DNA of 64,000 nucleotides from UBA7455 sp026713185 (lineage in GTDB: Bacteria > Pseudomonadota > Gammaproteobacteria > Pseudomonadales > Azotimanducaceae). Numbering within the stretch: the stretch's first letter is position 1; each line of letters opens with the position of its first letter. The position numbers were made by a program, and so were the translations under genes. Shown here in pieces: positions 1-9,704 of the stretch. Location of the stretch: assembly GCA_963665785.1 (NCBI GenBank), contig OY762456.1:1860001-1924000 (forward strand). Direction: 5' to 3'. Under the pieces are notes generated by a model, which made no database searches, was not told the origin of the DNA, and saw only the letters and a list, made by a program, of their open reading frames with translations.

Positions 1-1
1 G

Positions 2-844
2 AAAATCATCAACAGGTTGCTGGACGTTATCGCAGCAGAGGGTATGCTGCGCGCAGCCATGCACTACCGCTGGCACTACCCCGAACATAAAGCGCTGTTA
101 CGGTTCCAGTTTGGGCACATCACGCCGATAGATGCACCCTGGGAATTTACCCTGGAAGGTCGATTCGCCCGCCTGCAACAGTCCGTCGATCGCGGTGTGC
201 CGGAAGAACGCTACGCGCTGGTAGAGTCGCTTTATTTTGACCTGCTCAAGAAACTCGACGCACACTTTACTCGCTATCCCTATCTTCTCGGTGGTAGACC
301 CGGCGTTGCCGACTTTGGTTTGATTGCCCCCATGTATGCTCACCTTGGGCGTGATATAAAACCGCTTTCAATCATGCATGAACATGGCATATGGGTGCTT
401 CGCTGGGTCGAACGTATGAATCGGCCTGAACCGGATGTCGGCGAGTATGAGAACCCTTTGGAAGATTACTTCGCTGATGATGAGATACCTGATACGCTGA
501 TCGATGTGCTCAAACAGTTCGCTATTGATTTCGTGCCGGAAACCCTCGCCGCACGAGATGCGATTAATGAATTGCTCGTTTCTGAGAATCCAGCGGCCGG
601 CTCTGTAGCACAAAGATTTTTTGGCTTTGCTGACTTTGAAGTGAAGGGAGAGGCTTTGCGTGCGGAAGCGCAGCCGTTCAGGTTTTATCTGCTGAAACGT
701 GTGCAGGATGAATACGAGCAATTGAATGAGTCAGACCAAAGTGATGTGACGGAATTGCTCGAACGTTGTGACATGCTGCCTGTTATGAAATCAAAGCTAA
801 CGCGGGACATTGGCCGCGAAAATAATCTTGAGGTCTGGTGTTAA
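2..844 (+). CDS. Glutathione S-transferase-like protein (5' truncated by window edge)
   Basis: The frame is open from the first bases of the window, so the gene starts upstream; the TTG at 17 is only an internal codon. What remains looks like the all-alpha C-terminal half of a GST followed by an unusual extension of about 170 residues. The best landmark is YPYLLGGRPGVADFGL at about visible residues 90-105, the pattern GSTs use just before the C-terminal helices (YLxGxxxSxADF). The thioredoxin-like N-terminal domain must lie outside the window. The next gene follows after 27 bp on the same strand, so they are probably co-transcribed. The substrate cannot be inferred. Confidence 0.7.
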   Translation, partial: KIINRLLDVIAAEGMLRAAMHYRWHYPEHKALLRFQFGHITPIDAPWEFTLEGRFARLQQSVDRGVPEERYALVESLYFDLLKKLDAHFTRYPYLLGGRPGVADFGLIAPMYAHLGRDIKPLSIMHEHGIWVLRWVERMNRPEPDVGEYENPLEDYFADDEIPDTLIDVLKQFAIDFVPETLAARDAINELLVSENPAAGSVAQRFFGFADFEVKGEALRAEAQPFRFYLLKRVQDEYEQLNESDQSDVTELLERCDMLPVMKSKLTRDIGRENNLEVWC

Positions 845-871
845 TAAATAACAATCACAGGAAAATAAGAC

Positions 872-1936
872 ATGTCAAATGTTGAGTTTTGGTTTGCTCG
901 TCCTACGCACTACTGGCAAATCGATTCAAACATAGATGGTTCGTTTGCGTTTGCGCGTATTTACGAGGATGTTGGTTTTGACGGCATGCTCTTTTTTGAC
1001 ACGCAGAATCTCTCACCAGAGGTCTATGTCAGTCTAACGGCCGCAGCTAAAGAAACGACGACGCTTGGGTTAGGTACAGGTGTCACCAATCCGATGACCC
1101 GGCACGCTGCGGTTTCTGCTGCGACGATGAGTACGTTGCAAGAGGTGAGTAATGGGCGTGCCTATCTTGGTATAGGCCGAGGAGATTCATCCCTTGCCCA
1201 CCTGGGATATGCGCCGATCTCGATTGGCAAATTCGAGGAGTATCTGGCCAGTCTCCAGGCTTATCTGAGAGGCGAAGAGGTCGCGTTTCCCAATGATGCC
1301 GATGTGGACGATCTTCATTTAGGTGATCAACCGGACGCCAGTCGTATTCAGTGGTTACAGGATGCGCCGAAGGTGCCCGTGGGTGTTGCGGCTACCGGTC
1401 CCAGGGTCATATCCATCTCTGCGAGGCATGCAGATCGAATTGACTTTATGTTGGGCGCTAGCGTAGAGCGTATCAAATGGGGTATGGACATAGCCAAAGA
1501 TGCTCGGATGAGTGCCGGGATCGAAGGTGACCAACCTGTTTCCGCCTACGTGAACATGGTGGTTCACGATGATAGCGAACTTGCCTGGCAGATGGCGGTC
1601 GTTGCCATTAACAGCCAGGCAAGGTTCATGGCTATGCACGGGAAGATCAATGGTCCGGTGTCAGACGGGACGCGGGAGATACTCAATAACATTCACGCTT
1701 CCTACAATATGAAACAGCATGGCGCGCACGGTAACGATCTCATCACCAGTGAGTTCGCCCATGAATTTGGCATCTATGGACCACCTTCCTATTGTGTTGA
1801 TCGACTTAACGAACTGGTTGAACTTGGCATCGATCGATTTATCCTTGCGGGCGGGCCGGATTTAGCAATGCCTGATCCTGAGATCGCCGGGATGGCCCAG
1901 CGCTTTGTGACAGACGTCCTGCCCAGGGTCAAATGA
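872..1936 (+). CDS. LLM-class flavin-dependent oxidoreductase (luciferase-like)
   Basis: A 354-residue TIM-barrel enzyme of the bacterial luciferase / F420-dependent reductase superfamily, expected to use FMNH2 or F420. Family features seen are the early FARIYEDVGFDGMLFFD strand-helix, a segment LGLGTGVTNPMTRHA, and the LSNGR-like VSNGRAYLGIGRGD turn near residues 90-105 that lines the flavin site. An AGGAAAA ribosome site precedes the ATG. It follows a GST-like gene and overlaps the 3' end of a convergent transporter by 8 bp. It is the first of three LLM enzymes in the window, which suggests oxidation of diverse small organics. The substrate is unknown. Confidence 0.85.
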   Translation: MSNVEFWFARPTHYWQIDSNIDGSFAFARIYEDVGFDGMLFFDTQNLSPEVYVSLTAAAKETTTLGLGTGVTNPMTRHAAVSAATMSTLQEVSNGRAYLGIGRGDSSLAHLGYAPISIGKFEEYLASLQAYLRGEEVAFPNDADVDDLHLGDQPDASRIQWLQDAPKVPVGVAATGPRVISISARHADRIDFMLGASVERIKWGMDIAKDARMSAGIEGDQPVSAYVNMVVHDDSELAWQMAVVAINSQARFMAMHGKINGPVSDGTREILNNIHASYNMKQHGAHGNDLITSEFAHEFGIYGPPSYCVDRLNELVELGIDRFILAGGPDLAMPDPEIAGMAQRFVTDVLPRVK

Positions 1937-3430
1937 GGGTTGAAGATCTCCCATACCCTGTCGTGCCCAAGTCCGCTCGCTGGCGTGCCATCTCCTGGAG
2001 CATCTCTGCATGACGTGCCGGTGTCAGACGGTATTGGGAATAAAACCACACGCTGATAAATCCGAGTGCGGCAATAAATGGTCCGTAGAATAGCCCGAGA
2101 TCGGTTATTGTCTGGGGTGGCACATCGGCAGCCGTTCTAATTTCCGGCCCGGTCGGCCAATTGATAAACTCGAGTCCTAATCCTGCAATCACTGCACCAA
2201 ATCCGCTGGTAGCCTTTGCCGAAAACGAAACCGCTGCGAAAAAAGCGCCTTCCTGGCGTCGTCCTGTCAGGTATTCGTGCTCGTCGCACACGTCTGCAAT
2301 CATGGATCCATAACCCACATTTGCCTGGGCGGTTACAAACCCCTGCAATAACTTGATGATCACCAGCAGCACCATGACCAGGTTCAACTCCTGTGATGCG
2401 AACGTCAGGATGTCGGCGTTCTCAGGAAACCAGCCGAGAAGTCGCAATACCACGGGCAGTGTTTGAAAGAACGCCCAGGCCAGAGCCCCGGTGATAAGGC
2501 ATACCTTTTTACCGAATATGGCGAACAAACGGACCGAGGCAAAGGTACCAGCGGCGTTTCCAACGGCGAAAGCGATCAGCACGGGTAGAACGATTGAATC
2601 ATCGAGTTCCCAGAAATAGGAGATCATGTAAAGGTCCAGCGTGTAGGTCACACCGACCATGATGTAAACAATCAAGACGCCCGTGAACAGAAAACGAAAG
2701 TTCCTGTTTTGGGCCACTTCTTTGAAGTCTGCGAATAGACGCAAGAACGTTGAAAATAATGAGGTCGTTGCCAGTGAGGGTATCTTCGGTAAATAGGGGA
2801 TGACTGATCGTGTGCCCCAGGCGCTCCAGAAGATCGTGATAGCCATTAGACAAGCTATACAAAGTGCCATGGCACGTAGGCCTCGGGTGTGAATCGTCCG
2901 CCCTCTCCGAGCATGGGTGAAAACACCAGGAAAAACAGTACCAGGGCGGCGAGTCCGCCGACCTGACTAAAGAACTGCCGATAGGCGACCAGCGCAGAGC
3001 GATCGTTTACGTCGGTAGTAATTTCTGCACCGAGTGCGATGTGTGGTACGTGATAAAGCGACATCATGGTTCGTGCGACGTTGGTAAAAACTGCGAGCCA
3101 GATAAATAGCCCTGTTTCGGACTCGACGAGAGGAAAGAAAAGTAGAAAAAAGGTAATGCTGAGAGGTAGGAACGATGCGTACATAAATGGATGGCGACGA
3201 CCAAGTTTGCTTTGCCAGTGGTCCGAAACTGAACCTGCAAGTACGTCGGAAGCGGCATCCACTATCACCGCGATACCAATCGCGGAACCGGCAAGCCCAG
3301 GGCTTAAACCGAGAATCTGGCTGTAATAAAAGAGTAGAAAGAAACTCAGACCAATCGCAAACAAACCTTCGCCAGCCTGCCCGACGCCGTAGGCGAACTT
3401 TACGTTGAAATCGATCTTTCTTTCTTGCAT
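1929..3430 (-). pseudogene. GPH-type MFS sugar/cation symporter, frameshifted
   Basis: Two reading frames together make one GPH (glycoside-pentoside-hexuronide) carrier. The N-terminal 191 residues (2855-3430) carry the family motif SDHWQSKLGRRHPFMYAS and YHVPHIALGAE. The remaining part (1929-2870) carries the central helices and the typical EHEYLTGRRQEGAFFA segment. The frames overlap by 16 bp and join inside a helix, where the intact homologues in this window read PPFA; a single missing base near 2866 explains the break. The combined length of about 500 residues equals that of the two intact copies at 26800 and 42509. It may be a real pseudogene or an assembly error. Confidence 0.8.
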
Positions 3431-3564
3431 CCGGTCGGTTCTCAGTCAATGGTTGCGACCATAACACAACTTGAATATTTGTGATGCCAGTCAGCCCAAT
3501 CTGGTATAAATGAGGTCAGCGTCCTGATACAGTTGTCGACCTTGTCGGCCAACCGCTGGACCCA

Positions 3565-4404
3565 ATGTCCAATACACAGACCAACCCATGCATGAAATCC
3601 GTAACGGCAGAGATAGCTTTTCTTAATAAAGAATGGAAAGGCAATGTTGAACTGGCGAGAATCTACTCACGAGAAACGCGCCATGCGAACACCAGTAAGC
3701 ACACCATCGAGATTGTTGACGCACGACCGTTGCAGTCCGCCGGTGAATTTGAACTCGACCGCAATGGCTTCACGCTGATTCAGCATCATGCGGCGTTCGA
3801 CAGTTTCGACGATAAACAGGCCATTGAAACAGACTATTTTGAAGAGATGCGCCAGGTCATGCTCGAACTTACCGGTGCAGTCGACGCGATGCCAATTCCG
3901 TTTTACCAGTTGCGGTCCCGCAAACCAGTTCACTTCCTGGACGCATACTCACTTTACATGCATTGTGATTTCAGTCCGAACGCCTGGCAGGGAATGGTGC
4001 AAAACGCTGTCAGGAAGTATAGAAATGGCAGACAGTATGCTGCCGATGAGTATGACTTCGCACTGTATAATCTCTGGCGCCCGATTTACCACACAGCACA
4101 ACGCGTCCCACTCACGCTGATGGATGCTTCCACAGTGGATGAAGACGACATCGTTGACTATCTGGTGGCGCCGACGGGTGAAGCTTCCATGGCTGCATTG
4201 CCGGTTTACAATCCAGCACAGAAATTCTACTACTTCCCAATGATGCAAACGGATGAGGTGCTTGTTTTCAAACAACAGGATTCTCGTGATGGGCTTGCGA
4301 AAGTCTGCCCGCATACATCATTTATTGATCCTACCGCGAAAGATGATGCGCCGGATCGATACAGCATTGATATTCGCATACTCTGCGTTTACAAAAAGCC
4401 CTGA
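3565..4404 (+). CDS. CmcJ/NvfI-family non-heme iron oxygenase-like protein
   Basis: A 279-residue protein resembling the CmcJ/NvfI family (cephamycin 7-methoxylation P8 protein, fungal endoperoxide-forming NvfI, GA4 desaturase-like proteins). The expected iron ligands are visible: His133-x-Asp135 in MHCDFSP and a distal His250 in KVCPHTSF, followed by the APDRYSIDIR stretch whose Arg would hold a 2-oxoglutarate-type carboxylate. YNLWRPI near residue 168 is typical of the family. The start is uncertain because no clear ribosome site precedes the ATG at 3565; a second Met is ten codons in. It lies alone between a broken transporter and an acyl-CoA ligase. The reaction is not known. Confidence 0.75.
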   Translation: MSNTQTNPCMKSVTAEIAFLNKEWKGNVELARIYSRETRHANTSKHTIEIVDARPLQSAGEFELDRNGFTLIQHHAAFDSFDDKQAIETDYFEEMRQVMLELTGAVDAMPIPFYQLRSRKPVHFLDAYSLYMHCDFSPNAWQGMVQNAVRKYRNGRQYAADEYDFALYNLWRPIYHTAQRVPLTLMDASTVDEDDIVDYLVAPTGEASMAALPVYNPAQKFYYFPMMQTDEVLVFKQQDSRDGLAKVCPHTSFIDPTAKDDAPDRYSIDIRILCVYKKP

Positions 4405-4564
4405 GCCACTCTTGTTTCGTTAGACTGGCGACAGAGTAAGTTCCTGTCATCCGACAGTAAACTGCCCCGACCAGCTGGCGTTCGGGCGCACGCATAATGA
4501 AAAACCCGCAGACTCCAATCTTCGTTCAGGAAGTGGTGGTATTATTACCCTCCGATAGACAACC

Positions 4565-6154
4565 ATGAGCAGAAACTTGCCCGCACCCACAGCATTACGA
4601 CCAACCGCATCACACCCATTTGTGAACCGCAGCGTCCCCTGGTTTCTGAAAACCCGGGCCGGGACTTTCAAGGACAATGTGTTTCTCGCCTGGGAACCGT
4701 CTTCAGGTGAGCCGGCCACCTATACCTATGGTGAACTTGCAGAAAACGTTCAACGTGTTGCAAAGGGTCTGTATCAGCTGGGTGTTCGCCAGGGGGATTT
4801 CGTTGTCGTCCACCTGAACAACTGCCCGGAGTTTCTCTTCACCTGGTTCGCATTATCGGAGCTTGGTGCGATCGCAGTCACGACGAATACAAGGTCATCG
4901 CTTGCTGAGATGCAGTACTTCATCGATCACTGTGGCGCCAAGGGTGTAATTACGCAGCCGGCTTTCTATGACCTCGTCACCGAAGCCACGCCGGACTTGT
5001 CATGGGTCGTCAGCATCGAGACCGATGCGGGTGAGCCTGCCGGGTTTCCAGGCGCCGCCATACCGTACGCCACACTCTATGAATCAGATATTTCCCTGCC
5101 GGAAATCGACATCGACGCCCTTGACCGGAACAGCGTACAGTACACCTCGGGCACAACCTCAAGACCAAAAGGCGTGGTCTGGACCCATGCCAACGCGTTA
5201 TGGGGTGCGAAGACCATGGCGCATTCCCTGGAACTTCAGGCATCCGATGTAACCTTGGTCATCCTGCCCTTGTTCCATACCAATGCCCTTTGTTACTCAA
5301 TGTTGTCGACCCTGTTCAGCGGGGGCACGCTCGTCGTGCAGCCAAAGTTTTCCGCCTCGCGCTACTGGGAAGTCGTCGCCAAACATCAGGTTACCTGGAG
5401 TTCGATCATTCCTTTTGTGATGCACGCACTGAAGTCCCAGCCAGTGCCCGAATCCCAGAGCATCAAATTCTGGGGACTGGGCGCCGCAGAAGCACCAACG
5501 GCGATGCGAACATTCGGTATACGCACCACCGGCTGGTTTGGCATGACCGAAACGGTGGCCGCTCCTCTCATCACCGAGATGCAATACACAAATATCATTG
5601 GTTCCATTGGTGTTCCAACGCCTGGCTACGAGATCAAAGTCGTGAACGACGAGGATGAGGAAGTTGCGATCGGTGAGAGCGGACTGATCAAGGTGCGGGC
5701 AACCCCAGGTATTTCACTATTCTATGAATACCTGAATAACCCTGAAGCTACCGCGGAAAGTTTCGACGAGCAGGGCTGGTTCGATACGGGCGACATTGTT
5801 ACGCCGTTAGCGGATGGCAGTTTTCTTTATGAGCAACGGGTAAAGGATATGCTCAAGGTTGGCGCCGAAAACGTTGCCGCCGCCGAAATTGAGCGGGTGG
5901 TACTGAAGGCGGGCAATGTCAGAGAAGTCGCAGTTGTGGGTAAACCCGATAAGATGCTCGACGAGGTGCCCGTGGCTTTTGTCATCGCTAACCGGGAAGA
6001 TCCAGAACTCATCGACAGGATTCTGGATAAGTGTCGCGATCAGCTCGCTGATTTCAAGGTCCCACGGGAGGTAATCATCGTCGACAGCCTGCCCAGGGTA
6101 ACGCTGGAAAAGATTGACAAGAAAACGCTACGTGCTCAGCTAAAGTCAAAATAG
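4565..6154 (+). CDS. Acyl-CoA synthetase (AMP-forming, CaiC-like)
   Basis: A 529-residue member of the ANL superfamily that should activate a carboxylic acid with ATP and CoA. The P-loop-like A3 motif YTSGTTSRPKGV sits at residues 193-204, the adenylation motif GWFGMTE at about 325, GWFDTGD at about 410 and the hinge/C-terminal lysine region (VKDMLKVGAENVAAAEIE, then PRVTLEKIDKKTLR) near the end. Length and motif order are complete. No partner gene is fused or overlapping. The overall pattern is closest to crotonobetaine/carnitine-CoA ligases, but specificity cannot be read from sequence. Confidence 0.88.
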   Translation: MSRNLPAPTALRPTASHPFVNRSVPWFLKTRAGTFKDNVFLAWEPSSGEPATYTYGELAENVQRVAKGLYQLGVRQGDFVVVHLNNCPEFLFTWFALSELGAIAVTTNTRSSLAEMQYFIDHCGAKGVITQPAFYDLVTEATPDLSWVVSIETDAGEPAGFPGAAIPYATLYESDISLPEIDIDALDRNSVQYTSGTTSRPKGVVWTHANALWGAKTMAHSLELQASDVTLVILPLFHTNALCYSMLSTLFSGGTLVVQPKFSASRYWEVVAKHQVTWSSIIPFVMHALKSQPVPESQSIKFWGLGAAEAPTAMRTFGIRTTGWFGMTETVAAPLITEMQYTNIIGSIGVPTPGYEIKVVNDEDEEVAIGESGLIKVRATPGISLFYEYLNNPEATAESFDEQGWFDTGDIVTPLADGSFLYEQRVKDMLKVGAENVAAAEIERVVLKAGNVREVAVVGKPDKMLDEVPVAFVIANREDPELIDRILDKCRDQLADFKVPREVIIVDSLPRVTLEKIDKKTLRAQLKSK

Positions 6155-6203
6155 TCGGTCACGGCCTGGATAAATGGGCCAGGTCTTCATGTCGCCAGAC
6201 TGG

Positions 6204-8060
6204 TCAACGCTCGGCGCCAATGCGGGCAGCCTTTTCTTCATCGAACCACCACCCATCCGGGAAGGGCGTCACATACATATCGTCGGGCACAACAGGTCGG
6301 CCAAACTTGTCCCAATACACGATGCGAATATCTCCAAGAATCTCCAGAGGGAATTGGTAATAGTTCCACAGCAGGACCCGGTCGAGCGCGCGCACTGCAA
6401 TGAAGAAACTATCGGGGTCCGTTGCACCCAGGGCAGTATCTACCAGCGCATCGACAGTCGGGTGGTTGACTCCGGACGGGTTCCAATAGGGAGTTGACCC
6501 TGAGTGAAAATAAGGTCGGAGCTGCCAGGAAGGGGGTGCCTCGAAGTATCCGCTGACCAGTATGGCATCAAAATCACCCTCCCGGCGGCGATTGGTATAT
6601 CTGGTGGATTCAACCATGCGAATATCAGCCTGAATACCCAGCATCGAGAGTGCACCTGCATACGGTAACAGAATGCGATGACTGGTTGGTGAATCAGACA
6701 GAAACTCGATTGATAGCGGTATACCCTCTGCACTTGTCACTACACCATCTGTTATCCGGTAACCAGCATTCTTGAGCAGTTGGCGAGCCTTATACAAGCC
6801 TTGACGGTCGACACCGATTCCATCAGAGGAAGGGTAAGAAAAAACACGGTCGAATACATCGGCTGGCAAGTGTTTACGATGTGGTTCGAGGAGTTCCAGT
6901 TCTGCATCGTCAGGTAATCCTGAAGAGGCGAACATGGAGTTGGCGAAGAAACTGTCAGCCCGTTTCAGCTCGCCGCCGTGCAGCGCCCGGTTTTGCCACT
7001 CGAAGTCGAAGGCATATGCAAGCGCCTCGCGTACCAGTGGATTGTCAAACGGCTGTCGACGCGTGTTGAGCACCAGACGAAACCGGGAACCACGCAGGGC
7101 GCCGGAGGCAAGTGTGCCCTTAATAAGCCATCCCCGTTCGCTGGCGGGAACGTCATAGGATGCCAACCAGTGGCGCGAATCGGTCTCTCTCCAAACGTCG
7201 ATATTTCCGGCACGCAGGGCCTCGCGGGCAACCGTAGCGTCGAGATAACGTTCGTAACGAATCGTATCGAAATTGAACTTGCCACGATTAACCGGAAGCT
7301 CACGGCCCCAGTAGTCGGGGACCCTGGTGTAAATAAAGTATTTTGTCGGAGACGCTGTGGTGAGCCGGTACGGACCGCTTTGCGGAGGCAATTCCATGGT
7401 TGGTATAGTTACGTCACGCGTTTGCCAGTAGTGCGCTGGAATTATCGGGATATAGCTGATGATGCGCATTTGTTTGGCCACATCAGAATCACCATGAATA
7501 GCAATCGTCAGGGGATCCAGTTCGTCGATGCCAGTGATCCAGCTGAGTACGGGTGCCCATCCGGTGGCCATGATGTCGGTGCGGTAGGTATTCAGCGAAA
7601 AACTAACGTCGACTGCGGTTATGGGTGTCCCGTCGTGCCAGCGAGCCTCGGGCCGTAGTTTAAACACAATACTCCGTCTGTCTGTTGTGATGGCAACGGA
7701 CTCGGCGAGGCTGGCATAGTAACCGGAAGGTTCGTCGCCGGCACGTTCCAGGAGATGATCATAGGAGCGGATGAACCCGGGTGGTTTGTAAGCTGGTGAC
7801 ACGGTATTTAAGCTGTAGGTGTAGGGCAATACCAGCGTTCCTCCTTTTGGCGCATCAGCGTTAACATGGTCGAAATGAGTGAAATCAGGAGGGTATTTCA
7901 GTTGGTAGTTGGGAATTTGTGAAATGCCGTGACGGAACTCGAGCGTATCAGATTCGGCACGCACGGATGTCGCCCACAGTGCAAGTAACAGCAGCCCCAG
8001 CACATAAAGCAAAGCCTGCGATTTGCAGTAGGAACGGCTCACAACCCAATAGTTCATCAC
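6204..8060 (-). CDS. ABC transporter substrate-binding protein, family 5 (YejA-like)
   Basis: A 618-residue exported protein. The N-terminus has a hydrophobic stretch (LLYVLGLLLLALWATSVRA) ending in an AxA-like signal peptidase site. The mature part shows SBP_bac_5 landmarks: DAPKGGTLVLP, then FKLRPEARWHDGTPITAVDVSFSL, and AYAFDFEWQNRALHGG. FRHGISQIPNYQLKYP resembles E. coli YejA, the binding protein of a peptide/microcin importer. No ABC permease or ATPase genes are adjacent, so it is either an orphan binding protein or serves a transporter elsewhere. It ends convergent to the acyl-CoA ligase. Confidence 0.87.
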   Translation of the reverse strand: MMNYWVVSRSYCKSQALLYVLGLLLLALWATSVRAESDTLEFRHGISQIPNYQLKYPPDFTHFDHVNADAPKGGTLVLPYTYSLNTVSPAYKPPGFIRSYDHLLERAGDEPSGYYASLAESVAITTDRRSIVFKLRPEARWHDGTPITAVDVSFSLNTYRTDIMATGWAPVLSWITGIDELDPLTIAIHGDSDVAKQMRIISYIPIIPAHYWQTRDVTIPTMELPPQSGPYRLTTASPTKYFIYTRVPDYWGRELPVNRGKFNFDTIRYERYLDATVAREALRAGNIDVWRETDSRHWLASYDVPASERGWLIKGTLASGALRGSRFRLVLNTRRQPFDNPLVREALAYAFDFEWQNRALHGGELKRADSFFANSMFASSGLPDDAELELLEPHRKHLPADVFDRVFSYPSSDGIGVDRQGLYKARQLLKNAGYRITDGVVTSAEGIPLSIEFLSDSPTSHRILLPYAGALSMLGIQADIRMVESTRYTNRRREGDFDAILVSGYFEAPPSWQLRPYFHSGSTPYWNPSGVNHPTVDALVDTALGATDPDSFFIAVRALDRVLLWNYYQFPLEILGDIRIVYWDKFGRPVVPDDMYVTPFPDGWWFDEEKAARIGAER

Positions 8061-8155
8061 GGTATTATACGCGCGAATAATCCTGGATGATCACCTCTTG
8101 ACTTTCTCCATCGCAGGTGCAATCTTTTCCTGTAACCGTCAAGGACTAAATTGAA

Positions 8156-9331
8156 ATGAGTGTTTTTGGAAAAGACAAAGCTGCGATGCAGAAATTCGCG
8201 GCAAGTGTGCCTGTACCAGAATTTGGTGAGTGCAGCTTCAATGAACCTAAACCGTTAAATCTTGCTAAGGTGGCCATTGTCACAACTGCCGCTCTTTATC
8301 GGGAAGGCGGGGATGGTTTTGAACTCGGTGACAGTGACTTTCATTATGAAACCTTACCCGGACACGCCAGGGATTTAACTCTCGGACATCATAGCGTCAA
8401 CTTTGATCGGGGCGGTTTTGCTGCTGATATCAATGTTGTTTATCCAATTGATCGCCTTCAGGAACTATCTGAAAACGCTATCATCAGTGCAGTGGCGGAA
8501 AACCACTATGCTTTCGCAGGTAACCAATCACCAACCGTATCGGAAATTCGCTTGGATTCCGGGCCACTTTGCGCCAAAGAAATGCTTAAAGAGAGCGTAG
8601 ACGTTGTTTTACTAACAGGTACATGACCTCTTTGTCCGCGTACCTTGTGTACGCTTGCGCACGTCTTTGAATCAGCAGGTCTGTCAACTGTCGTCATCAC
8701 CCCAATGAGAGAAGTGGCGGAACGCATGAAAGTTCCAAGAACTCTCTACACAGATTTCCCGGTAGGTTTGTCACTGGGGAAACCAAGAGACAAAAAATTC
8801 CAGTATGAGGTTTTGCAGGCTGCATTTGATTTACTTGAGGAACCCGAGGGTCCAGTTATCAGGGAGTTTCCTGTCAGCATCAGCTCTACTGGGAGCGAGC
8901 CACTGGTTTGCTCACTCCCTCCAAGAATGAACTCTGAACTGCACCCCGCCGTAGATGAGGCTCAAGGTCTAAAAGCGGCCTATGATCGTGCATATCAAAA
9001 GAACAAAAGAACCTCTGTGGGAATGAAAATCAGTGCTGAGCAAGTTCCCGAAGCGCTGCAAAAATTTGTGAGAATAGTCGAGGGAGAACACTGGGACGAA
9101 GTTGGTTTTCCAGATAAATCAATGTATGGAACGGTTCACGACATACGAACCTATTATGAAGAACTCGCCTGTGAACTGGCAGAGGGTCCTATAGCCCCAT
9201 GGGCTACCGAGGAATGGTTTTACGATGGAACCGAGGCAGGCCAAATTATCTTAAAGGCTCGGCGGGTGATGCGAGAAAATAATGTGGATCAATCGATTTG
9301 GTTTGGCCTGGCTCCAGCGGGTAGAGAGTAA
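8156..9331 (+). CDS. GrdB/PrdB-family reductase-like selenoprotein (in-frame TGA = Sec157)
   Basis: Positions 8156-9331 form one 391-residue frame if the TGA at 8624-8626 is read as selenocysteine; otherwise it splits into a 156-residue and a 228-residue piece in the same frame. The whole matches the glycine/sarcosine/betaine reductase selenoprotein B family: VAIVTTAALY, GDSDFHYE, the FDRGGFAADINVVYPIDRL stretch, ENHYAF, then the catalytic VVLLTGT-U-PLCPR. The TGA falls on the redox U-x-x-C position, and homology continues without shift (LAHVFESAGLSTVVI). A hairpin begins 11 nt after the TGA. Other Grd subunits are absent, so this is not a Stickland glycine reductase but one of the free-standing relatives of unknown substrate. 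Confidence 0.88.
8638..8654 (+). promoter_or_regulatory. Candidate bacterial SECIS hairpin of the GrdB-like gene
   Basis: A perfect 6-bp stem GCGTAC/GTACGC closes a 5-nt loop CTTGT. It starts 11 nt after the in-frame TGA, and the loop begins 17 nt after it, the distance expected for a bacterial SECIS that binds SelB. The loop lacks a G in its first two positions, which is atypical. Confidence 0.6.
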
Positions 9332-9408
9332 CAAGTCTGGTTTACAATTGAGATAATGTAAAATACCATGAATCTTTACTAATCATACTTAAGTAAAGAG
9401 GCGGCTAT

Positions 9409-9627
9409 ATGCCAAAGGTAAGTTCAAAAAGACAAATCACCCTGCCAGTGACCGATTGCGGTGAGCTTGATATAAAGCCTGGTGACGAAGTTGAAATTTT
9501 CAGATACGGCAATCAATTCAACATCATCAAGAAGGAGGAGGAGGGAGCGGCTGCAGGTATTTTAAAGGGCGTCAAGGTCAATAAACAGGTATCTGAACAT
9601 GACTCCCTGATCGGTAATTTTGATTGA
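9409..9627 (+). CDS. AbrB/MazE/SpoVT-type antitoxin
   Basis: A 72-residue swapped-hairpin DNA-binding protein. The N-terminus MPKVSSKRQITLPV is the classic AbrB/SpoVT signature, followed by LDIKPGDEVEIFRYG. Such proteins usually act as antitoxins that also repress their own operon. The next start codon overlaps its stop (ATGATTG), exactly where a VapC-like toxin begins, but that toxin is cut after 27 codons and runs into a sulfatase. The antitoxin therefore appears to have lost its toxin. Confidence 0.85.
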   Translation: MPKVSSKRQITLPVTDCGELDIKPGDEVEIFRYGNQFNIIKKEEEGAAAGILKGVKVNKQVSEHDSLIGNFD

Positions 9628-9704
9628 TTGCGATTGATACCAACGTCTTGCTTCGCTACTTGCTGGCGGACGAAGCGGGACAGTATCGCAGGGCTAAGAA
9701 GCTG
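9624..9704 (+). pseudogene. VapC/PIN-domain toxin remnant
   Basis: The first 27 codons read MIAIDTNVLLRYLLADEAGQ and on, the unmistakable N-terminus of a PIN-domain ribonuclease with its first catalytic Asp (D5). It overlaps the antitoxin stop by 4 bp as in intact vapBC operons. After codon 27 the PIN sequence ends and continues in frame into the signal peptide of a sulfatase. The remaining catalytic acidic residues are missing, so no toxin activity is expected. Confidence 0.8.

Noticed and set aside
2855..2870. Programmed frameshift in the GPH carrier
   Set aside because: No slippery heptamer is visible, and the two intact paralogues do not need a shift; mutation or sequencing error is simpler.
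6163..6190. Copy of the GGATAAATGGGG repeat
   Set aside because: Only GGATAAATGGG and a CAGGTC are shared; the rest differs, so chance similarity is likely.
8645..9331. Separate gene starting at TTG 8645
   Set aside because: It is in the same frame as 8156-8626, lacks a ribosome site, and begins in the middle of a conserved family motif; reading through the TGA as Sec explains both parts.
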